A stretch of 6,217 nt of DNA. Source: Planctomycetota bacterium. Its GTDB lineage: Bacteria; Planctomycetota; Planctomycetia; Planctomycetales; Planctomycetaceae. The notes under the pieces are model-generated. The model saw only the letters and a list, made by a program, of their open reading frames with translations. It searched no databases and was not told the origin of the DNA. The position numbers were made by a program, and so were the translations under genes. The stretch's first letter is position 1. The number at the start of each line of letters is the position of its first letter. Of this stretch, positions 1 to 5,099 are shown one piece after another. The stretch spans positions 1-6,217 of the forward strand of contig JAJRTM010000618.1 in NCBI GenBank assembly GCA_024278285.1. Reading direction: 5' to 3'.

Positions 1-161
1 TAAACAAAATGTCGTGTTCAGTATGTTTTCACTGTTTTGAAACAGGCCTTTTCAGACGTTTCGTTACATTAAACCATGTTCAAAGCTAACTTAAAGCGAA
101 TAACGCGACTTCGGAAATAATAAATCAACAAGCCCTCACTGCCCCGGCTCGCCGAGATCTT
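1..161. other. Left-edge non-coding stretch
   Basis: I see no convincing gene here. Stops interrupt all frames on both strands, and the longest open stretch entering from the left edge on the plus strand (about 28 codons, ending with TAA near position 89) has no ribosome binding site or family resemblance. A small palindrome, CTGTTTTGAAACAG, lies at 32-45, but its loop is too small and the T-run after it too interrupted to call a terminator. The stretch directly downstream of the small minus-strand gene (roughly 130-161) is GC-richer but forms no clear hairpin followed by a T-run. Confidence 0.6.
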
Positions 162-548
162 TTAACCGCCAACCTGAAATTCTTCCCAGCGGTCCCAGGC
201 GTAGGTCCATTCCATCCACATTCGCATGACCGACCAGAGCAGTCTCATTTTTGCGAGGTTTTTTTCGTCGATTTTTTCTTGCCGGGCGACCGATGCCTGG
301 GCGGCTTCGTCTAAACCCCAAAGAGCAGCCAGCTTTTTGCACAGCACATCGGCTGTTAAATCAACTTCTGCATCTTCGACCAGAAAACCAGCACCGTGGG
401 CAGTGACAAACAGTTCAAATAATTTTCCGCGGGCAGGATCAATTTCCAACGGCTTCGTATTTTCTTCGGCTTCTGTAATCATGCTATCAATCTGAAACAG
501 AATTTCATCTTGCAAAGAACGGGCAGATTGATCGACATTTTGTGACAC
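162..548 (-). CDS. Hypothetical small protein with Trp-rich C-terminal helix
   Basis: I do not recognise this family. The 128-residue product starts at GTG (546-548, minus strand), chosen because GGAG lies 8 nt upstream. A TTG at 639-641 would add 31 residues, but it has no evident ribosome binding site and sits just upstream of a promoter-like element. There is no signal peptide or membrane segment. The N-terminal third is acidic and predicted helical, and the middle reads like a compact helical domain (K-L-F-E-L-F-V-T-A-H-G-A-G-F at about 42-55). The C-terminus has five Trp at 105, 111, 114, 118 and 121, spaced to lie on one face of a helix. A cytosolic helical protein with a binding surface at its C-terminus is an inference. 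The gene is divergent from slyD. That it is a real gene is fairly likely; its function is unknown. Confidence 0.72.
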   Translation of the reverse strand: MSQNVDQSARSLQDEILFQIDSMITEAEENTKPLEIDPARGKLFELFVTAHGAGFLVEDAEVDLTADVLCKKLAALWGLDEAAQASVARQEKIDEKNLAKMRLLWSVMRMWMEWTYAWDRWEEFQVGG

Positions 549-556
549 GTTGGTAA

Positions 557-560
557 CTCC
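557..560 (-). promoter_or_regulatory. Ribosome binding site fixing the GTG start
   Basis: GGAG on the minus strand is separated by 8 nt from the GTG at 546-548. It favours the 128-residue product over the longer TTG-initiated version, whose start at 641 lacks such a site. Confidence 0.6.
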
Positions 561-608
561 AAATTGGATTCGGTAAAAAACAGGACCGTTGAATGATGTC
601 AATGCTTC

Positions 609-637
609 ACTATACCAAGCAATGTTAGTCTGGTAAA
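609..637 (-). promoter_or_regulatory. Candidate sigma-70 promoter for the small minus-strand gene
   Basis: Read on the minus strand, TTTACC (632-637) and TATAGT (609-614) are separated by 17 bp. TATAGT is preceded by TGG, giving an extended -10 (TGn). Transcription would start near 600-602, leaving a leader of about 53 nt before the GTG at 548. A perfect TTGACA hexamer lies at 597-602 (minus), but only a poor -10 (TTTTTA) follows at the right distance. The assignment rests on consensus similarity only. Confidence 0.4.
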
Positions 638-738
638 CCAATCGAATCTATCAGGAAAGTGGACGAGGGAATGTTTTACGGTTACAATTTTGCGATTTAT
701 CGTAAACCTTACAGATTAAGCGAAAGAATGGAGAAACG

Positions 739-1209
739 ATGTCTTTAGTAATTGGCGAGAACCTGGTTGTCAGCATTCATTACAAACTGACCGATGGCGA
801 AGGAAAAGTTTTGGACAGTTCTGAAGGGTCCGAACCGCTTGCCTATTTGCATGGCAAGGGGAACATTATTCCCGGACTGGAAAACTCGCTGGTCGGCAAA
901 GCAGCGGGAGATTCTCTGCATGTCAAAGTAGAACCTTCCCAAGGTTACGGCGAGGTTAACCCGGAAATGATTCAAGTCTTTGAAAGAGAAGTTTTTCAAG
1001 GCGTCGATACCATTGAAGTGGGGATGACGTTCGAAGCAGAAGCACCAGATGGTTCGTTGCAAAGCCTTTTGGTCACCAAAGTCGAAGGCGATGATGTTAC
1101 CGTTGATGCGAACCATCCGCTGGCTGGTGTCGAGTTGAATTTCGATATTCAGATTGTTGATGTCCGAGAAGCAAGTGCCGAAGAACTCGACCACGGGCAT
1201 GCTCACTGA
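739..1209 (+). CDS. slyD: SlyD-type FKBP peptidyl-prolyl cis-trans isomerase
   Basis: A 156-residue cytosolic FKBP-type prolyl isomerase and folding chaperone of the SlyD class. The FKBP part is split. The N-terminal piece (about 1-68) carries H-Y-K-L at 14-17, D26-S-S, and the signature L-H-G-K-G-N-I-I-P-G-L-E at 37-48. The insert-in-flap chaperone domain (about 70-125) follows, with Y-G-E-V-N-P at 70-75 and the F-Q-G-V-D segment at 86-90. The chain returns to the FKBP fold with N-H-P-L-A-G at 125-130 and F-D-I-Q-I-V-D-V-R at 135-143. The C-terminus ends H-G-H-A-H, a remnant of the long metal-binding His/Cys tail of E. coli SlyD, so nickel handling would be reduced (inference). GGAG at 730-733 lies 5 nt before ATG. 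The gene is divergent from the small unknown gene and convergent with the transporter. Family assignment is secure; clients are unknown. Confidence 0.95.
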   Translation: MSLVIGENLVVSIHYKLTDGEGKVLDSSEGSEPLAYLHGKGNIIPGLENSLVGKAAGDSLHVKVEPSQGYGEVNPEMIQVFEREVFQGVDTIEVGMTFEAEAPDGSLQSLLVTKVEGDDVTVDANHPLAGVELNFDIQIVDVREASAEELDHGHAH

Positions 1210-1219
1210 TTGCGTTCCC

Positions 1220-2947
1220 TCAAATCATTTTTGTGATGTGGAAGTGCATGTCGTCGGAGATGATGACGCCTGACATGTCGCCTGCTTTTTCGATCATGCG
1301 TCTGAAATCTGCGTTCAAGTTACGTAGTTGCAGGCTCTTTCCTTCCTGGCGGTATCGCTGCGCCAGTTTGCTGATCGCTTCCATGGCTGATTGATCGTAA
1401 ACTCGCGAGAAGTAGAAATCGATCACAACAAACGGCGGATCGTTAGCCGGATCGACCAGTTCACGAAAACTGCTGACCGATGCAAAAAAGAGTGGACCGT
1501 GCAGTTGGTACACTTTTTTATCATCTTCAAAGTGAATATCCGCCATCATGTGTGTCGCATGATGCCAGGCGAAAATTAATGCCTGCACAACAATTCCCAG
1601 GAGTACCGCGATTGCAAGGTTGTGGAACAGTACGGTATAGCCAGCAACAAGCACCATCACAAATACATCACTTTTAGGGATTTTATTCCAGGTGTGCAGT
1701 GTACTCCATTCAAACGTGCCGATGACGACCATAAACATCACGCCGACCAATGCAGCCATCGGGACCATGGAAATAACGGGCTTCAACAGGACCACCAAAA
1801 CCAATAACCCTACCGCAGCGACGACACCGGAAAGCCGCCCGCGTCCACCAGAGTTCACGTTGATCAACGACTGCCCGATCATCGCACAACCGCCCATCCC
1901 GCCAAAGAAACCGCAAACGATATTCGCTGCCCCTTGCCCAATACATTCCCGGTTACCACTGCCTCGCGTTTCGGTAATTTCATCGAGTAAAGTCAATGTC
2001 ATCAAAGATTCTATCAATCCGACACCTGCAAGAATCAGCGAGAAGGGGAAGATAATCATCAAAGTTTCCCACGTGAAGGGAGCCAAAACGTATCGGGAAT
2101 CGAGAAAGAAAAGCGTGGGTAACGGATCGCGCCCAGGCTTGATCGAAGCAACCGCTGCATTGATTTGCTCGCTACTTAAAATTGAAGCATCAACGGTTGT
2201 ATGATGATCAGCCGTGGTCGCGATTCCTTGTTGATGCTGTGCTTCGATCGCTGTTTCCTGAACTGCTTTCGCTTTCAGATTGTTCATCACCAGGTCATCA
2301 ACAGTTTGCACGATGTTTTTCTGACCAGCAGGAACAAGGCTTTGCGGAGCAAATGCGTTAATACCGACTGCAATGGTAGAGACTATCATAATAGCCGCTA
2401 ATGAACTTGGGATCGCTTTAGTCAACCGGGGCAGCCAGACGATAATCGCCATCGTTAACGCAACCAAGCCAATCATAATGGCGAGGGGCACACTTTGCAG
2501 AAAGGTCATTGTTCCATCATCGCCAAGTATTTTGAAACTGCCGATCTGAGCCATTCCAATCACAATCGCTAACCCGTTAACGAACCCCAGCATGACAGAA
2601 TGAGGCACAAGCCGAATCAGTTTTCCCATTCGAAGAAGACCAACCGTAATTTGCAGTAATCCGCACAGAATGACCGCCGGGAAAAGGTATTCAACCCCGT
2701 GAATGGCAACTAAAGAGACGATAACAACTGCCATCGCACCGGTTGCCCCGGAGATCATGCCCGGACGCCCGCCTGCCAGCGAACTGACCAGGCCAATGAA
2801 GAACGCAGAATATAATCCAATCGATGGATGCAGGCCCGCCACAAAGGCAAACGCAACCGCTTCGGGAACGAGCGCTAAGGCAACGGTTAAGCCAGATAAA
2901 AAATCGCCTCGAAACGAAGCGGAATGCTTCGCAAAAAACTCTAACAT
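1220..2947 (-). CDS. SulP-family anion transporter with STAS domain
   Basis: A 575-residue inner-membrane secondary transporter of the SulP (SLC26-like) family, which move sulfate, bicarbonate or related anions. The membrane domain fills about residues 14-465, opening with [13 protein letters not shown] at 22-34 and G-L-Y-S-A-F-F at 44-50. The conserved segment [13 protein letters not shown] followed by [10 protein letters not shown] (349-374) is typical of the YvdB-like branch. A cytosolic STAS domain (about 475-560) follows, with [12 protein letters not shown] at 510-521; S520 sits at the regulatory serine position of STAS domains. Unusually, about 70 hydrophilic residues (205-275, with a Q-H-Q-Q and an H-H) lie between membrane segments. 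The ATG has GGAG 5 nt upstream (2953-2956). It is convergent with slyD and divergent from the sulfatase. The substrate cannot be read from sequence; sulfate or bicarbonate are the main options. Confidence 0.94.
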   Translation of the reverse strand: MLEFFAKHSASFRGDFLSGLTVALALVPEAVAFAFVAGLHPSIGLYSAFFIGLVSSLAGGRPGMISGATGAMAVVIVSLVAIHGVEYLFPAVILCGLLQITVGLLRMGKLIRLVPHSVMLGFVNGLAIVIGMAQIGSFKILGDDGTMTFLQSVPLAIMIGLVALTMAIIVWLPRLTKAIPSSLAAIMIVSTIAVGINAFAPQSLVPAGQKNIVQTVDDLVMNNLKAKAVQETAIEAQHQQGIATTADHHTTVDASILSSEQINAAVASIKPGRDPLPTLFFLDSRYVLAPFTWETLMIIFPFSLILAGVGLIESLMTLTLLDEITETRGSGNRECIGQGAANIVCGFFGGMGGCAMIGQSLINVNSGGRGRLSGVVAAVGLLVLVVLLKPVISMVPMAALVGVMFMVVIGTFEWSTLHTWNKIPKSDVFVMVLVAGYTVLFHNLAIAVLLGIVVQALIFAWHHATHMMADIHFEDDKKVYQLHGPLFFASVSSFRELVDPANDPPFVVIDFYFSRVYDQSAMEAISKLAQRYRQEGKSLQLRNLNADFRRMIEKAGDMSGVIISDDMHFHITKMI

Positions 2948-3040
2948 CTAAACTCCAATAACAAAATTCTAAAAACCAGTCCGTAAAACGAACGCAATCC
3001 TCTTTCAGGTAATCCAGTTTCATGCTGGAAATTGAACAGA

Positions 3041-3062
3041 ACTGGAACCAGAGTGTTCCAGT
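3041..3062. repeat. Perfect inverted repeat upstream of the SulP gene
   Basis: ACTGGAAC (3041-3048) and GTTCCAGT (3055-3062) are perfect reverse complements around a 6-bp spacer. The site lies 94-115 bp upstream of the transporter start. A second CTGGAA at 3025-3030 repeats part of the arm 17 bp away, and CCAGTT at 3014-3019 could pair instead with AACTGG at 3040-3045. There is no T-run on either side, which argues against a terminator. An operator for a dimeric regulator, or a hairpin in the transporter leader, are both possible. Confidence 0.45.
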
Positions 3063-3372
3063 GCAAAAGCTATTGCAGAAATCTCATCAAAGCCGGGTTT
3101 ATGTATTGCCAACGACCATCTGCAAGAAGTGTTGTGCGGAACCAGGTGGGGCAACTGAAATAATCAACTGCTTTGTTGAAGAGGGTGGATCATCTTGATT
3201 TTTGTTCGCGAGAGTCCACAGTCGAACTCTAGTACATTGTCAGGCAATTCAGAAGATGAACAGAACAAATATTTCAAAATTCGATCAACATAATGTGCCT
3301 AAACGGCATAATTAGCACCTGACATCAGAAGACTTTTATGGACGGCCTGGTTTCGTATTGGATGTCACTGAT

Positions 3373-3408
3373 TTGAACCGGGCTTCCGTTCAATTACTAA
3401 TTGTTCAA
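3373..3408. repeat. GTTCAA repeat cluster, possible operator
   Basis: TTGAAC (3373-3378), GTTCAA (3388-3393) and GTTCAA (3403-3408) start exactly 15 bp apart, the first being inverted relative to the others. The first two can form a stem extended by GG/CC. Between the second and third lies a perfect palindrome, CAATTACTAATTG (3391-3403). The cluster ends 23 bp before the -35-like hexamer of the candidate sulfatase promoter, a suitable place for an activator site. No regulator gene is in the window, so the role is inferred. Confidence 0.4.
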
Positions 3409-3431
3409 ACGGCAAGATAAGTAGAGATAAA

Positions 3432-3461
3432 TTGCCCCATCGGTTGTTTTGTTGAGATAAT
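3432..3461 (+). promoter_or_regulatory. Candidate sigma-70 promoter for the sulfatase gene
   Basis: TTGCCC (3432-3437) and GATAAT (3456-3461) are separated by 18 bp. Transcription from about 3468 would give a leader of roughly 73 nt before the sulfatase ATG. It is the best -35/-10 pair I see in the region, but planctomycete promoters are poorly constrained. Confidence 0.35.
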
Positions 3462-3540
3462 ATCGTGTAGCCTTCAATTAAACATGTGCGAACTTTTATC
3501 GGTGTGAGGTTTTTCCAGGGAATTATGAAGGGTAAGTTTA

Positions 3541-5049
3541 ATGAGGCAACATTTTCAATTGAGTGACATACTAAGCTGCATCGCTTTTCTTTTTATTGCG
3601 ATGCAAACTGGTTCAACCATCGAAGCTGCAAAACGGACGAAGCCGAATATTGTTTTCATTCTTGCGGATGATCTTGGCTATCGCGAACTTGGTAGTTTCG
3701 GTCAGAAGTTGATCAAAACGCCGCATCTGGATCAATTGGCTAAGCAGGGAATGCGACTCACGCAACATTACTGTGGCAACGCAGTTTGTGCGCCTTCGCG
3801 TTGTGTGTTGATGACAGCCAAACATCCGGGGCATGCGATTGTTCGCAGCAATAAAGGGACACCTCCCGAAGGGCAATGGCCCATTCCCGATAGCGAAGTC
3901 ACCTTGGCAGAAGTGCTGCAACAACAAGGTTATGTGACGGGAGCTTTTGGAAAGTGGGGACTGGGCGGGCCGGAATCTTCGGGGCGTCCTCTCAAACAGG
4001 GTTTCAATCGCTTCTTCGGTTACAACTGCCAGTCTCATGCGCACAGCTACTATCCCTCGTATTTGTGGAGTGATGAAAAACATGTTGTCTTGAATAACAA
4101 TCCTCCTGTGCCGGGGCATGCCAGTCTTGCTAAGGGGGCTGACCCTGCGAACCCGAAAAGTTACGATCAATTCAAAGGACAAGACTACGCACCGGATCGC
4201 ATTAACGCGCAGGCGTTGGAATTTGTTCGTCAGCACAAAAACGAACCGTTCTTTTTGTATTACCCAACCGTCATCCCACATGTCGCGCTGCATGTGCCGG
4301 ATGCAGAACTTAAACCGTATCTCAAATTAGGCTGGGATGACCCCCCATTCACGCGAGCCAAAGGTTACGGTTACACGCCTCACTTTACTCCCCGCGCCGC
4401 TTATGCAGCGATGATTACCCGTATGGATCGCTACATTGGCAACGTCTTGGATTTACTTGATGAGTTGGGTCTTGCAGATAACACGATTGTCGTTTTCAGT
4501 TCCGATAACGGGACCACTCATTTGAAGCAGGAAGTTGATTACCTCTTCTTTAAAAGTGTTGGCGAATTACGTGGACTGAAAGGTTCTTTGTATGAAGGTG
4601 GTGTTCGTGTTCCTACTCTGGTTCGTTGGCCTGGTCATGTGCAACAAAGTTCATCGAGTGATTATATCAGTGGATTTGAAGACTGGATGCCGACTTTTCT
4701 CGATTTAATTGGAGCGAAAAACGCGGTGCCCAAAAATATTGATGGCATCAGCATTGCCCCGACGCTGCTTGGGAAATCACAATCTGAACGACCGTTTCTA
4801 TATCGAGAATTCACCGGCTACGGCGGTCAACAAACCATTCGTGTTGGCGATTGGAAAGCAGTTCGGCAGAAACTGAGAAAAGGGAAAATCAAAACCGAAC
4901 TGTATAATATTGCAGAAGATATCAGCGAAAAAAACGATGTTGCAAATCAACACCCGGAAATAGTTGCCCGGCTTGAAAAGCTAATGAAGCAACAGCACGT
5001 CCCTTCAGATGTCTTTCCGCTAAAGGTGCTTGATCAGGTGAAGAATTAA
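3541..5049 (+). CDS. Exported formylglycine-dependent arylsulfatase
   Basis: A 502-residue type I sulfatase (alkaline phosphatase superfamily) that hydrolyses sulfate esters, probably on a polysaccharide or other organic sulfate. Residues 1 to about 29 form a signal peptide (hydrophobic core about 10-22, likely cut near I-E-A at 27-29), so it acts outside the cytoplasm. Mature motifs in order: calcium ligands D43-D44 in L-A-D-D-L-G-Y; C83-A-P-S-R87, whose Cys is converted to formylglycine; F-G-K138-W-G-L-G-G-P; Y-N-C-Q-S-H-A-H at 161-168; I-P-H247; S-D322-N323-G; and R-G-L-K347-G-S-L-Y-E-G-G. The usual G-K-W-H is G-K-W-G and the Gly after L-M-T is Ala93. Length is normal. The C-terminal domain contains V-G-D-W-K-A-V-R. 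AAGGG at 3528-3532 lies 8 nt before ATG. The formylglycine-generating enzyme must be encoded elsewhere. The propeller gene follows after 50 bp. The substrate is unknown. Confidence 0.94.
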   Translation: MRQHFQLSDILSCIAFLFIAMQTGSTIEAAKRTKPNIVFILADDLGYRELGSFGQKLIKTPHLDQLAKQGMRLTQHYCGNAVCAPSRCVLMTAKHPGHAIVRSNKGTPPEGQWPIPDSEVTLAEVLQQQGYVTGAFGKWGLGGPESSGRPLKQGFNRFFGYNCQSHAHSYYPSYLWSDEKHVVLNNNPPVPGHASLAKGADPANPKSYDQFKGQDYAPDRINAQALEFVRQHKNEPFFLYYPTVIPHVALHVPDAELKPYLKLGWDDPPFTRAKGYGYTPHFTPRAAYAAMITRMDRYIGNVLDLLDELGLADNTIVVFSSDNGTTHLKQEVDYLFFKSVGELRGLKGSLYEGGVRVPTLVRWPGHVQQSSSSDYISGFEDWMPTFLDLIGAKNAVPKNIDGISIAPTLLGKSQSERPFLYREFTGYGGQQTIRVGDWKAVRQKLRKGKIKTELYNIAEDISEKNDVANQHPEIVARLEKLMKQQHVPSDVFPLKVLDQVKN

Positions 5050-5099
5050 AATACGGTTCAAAAAATATCAATCAGACAATAAGATTTAGAAACAAACTT

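Larger units (their letters stand above)
2948..3540. other. 593-bp intergenic regulatory region between divergent genes
   Basis: No protein gene is supported here: the longest open frames wholly inside are about 20 codons. The region must carry the promoters of the leftward transporter and the rightward sulfatase. It contains a perfect 8-bp-arm palindrome at 3041-3062, an imperfect hairpin at 3295-3318 (GTGCCTAA against TTAGCAC), a GTTCAA repeat cluster at 3373-3408 and a promoter-like pair at 3432-3461. No tRNA cloverleaf, riboswitch core or GC-hairpin-plus-T-run terminator was recognised. The stretch 3070-3290 shows nothing I can name. Its length leaves room for a small RNA, but nothing specific supports one. 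Confidence 0.6.

Noticed and set aside
32..45. Palindrome CTGTTTTGAAACAG considered as a terminator
   Set aside because: The stem is AT-rich and short, with a 2-4 nt loop and only a broken T-run after it.
226..495. Plus-strand open frame of 89 codons opposite the small unknown gene
   Set aside because: It is Ser/Ala-rich with no ribosome binding site. The minus-strand frame has a good site and a promoter-like element.
675..706. TTTACG and CGTAAA inverted repeat upstream of slyD
   Set aside because: Six-base arms separated by 20 bp occur easily by chance, and the inner bases show no symmetry; no clear slyD promoter could be anchored to it.
745..1206. Minus-strand open frame of 153 codons across slyD
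   Set aside because: It lies wholly antisense to a clearly recognised SlyD gene and has no family resemblance; it is a codon-bias shadow.
1247..1277. CATGTC and GACATG inverted repeat near the end of the transporter gene, considered as a shared terminator
   Set aside because: It lies in coding sequence of the transporter, has a long loop and lacks a T-run on either strand.
1692..2204. Plus-strand open frame of 170 codons inside the transporter gene
   Set aside because: It is antisense to conserved SulP membrane segments, with a Pro/Thr/Ile-rich composition typical of reversed membrane coding sequence.
2691..3023. Minus-strand frame of 110 codons starting upstream of the transporter and overlapping it
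   Set aside because: Its first 25 codons are in the intergenic region without a clear ribosome binding site, and the rest is out of frame within conserved SulP sequence. The transporter ATG at 2947 has its own GGAG.
3256..3315. 19-codon open frame in the large intergenic region
   Set aside because: It is very short, without a ribosome binding site or meaningful composition; expected by chance.
3525..3566. 13-codon ATG frame overlapping the sulfatase start, considered as a leader peptide
   Set aside because: It has no convincing ribosome binding site and no regulatory codon run, and it is out of frame with the sulfatase, whose own AAGGG site overlaps it.
3613..4293. Minus-strand open frame of 226 codons across the sulfatase
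   Set aside because: It is long but antisense to the catalytic core of the sulfatase, with no recognisable domain and an Arg/Thr-rich shadow composition.
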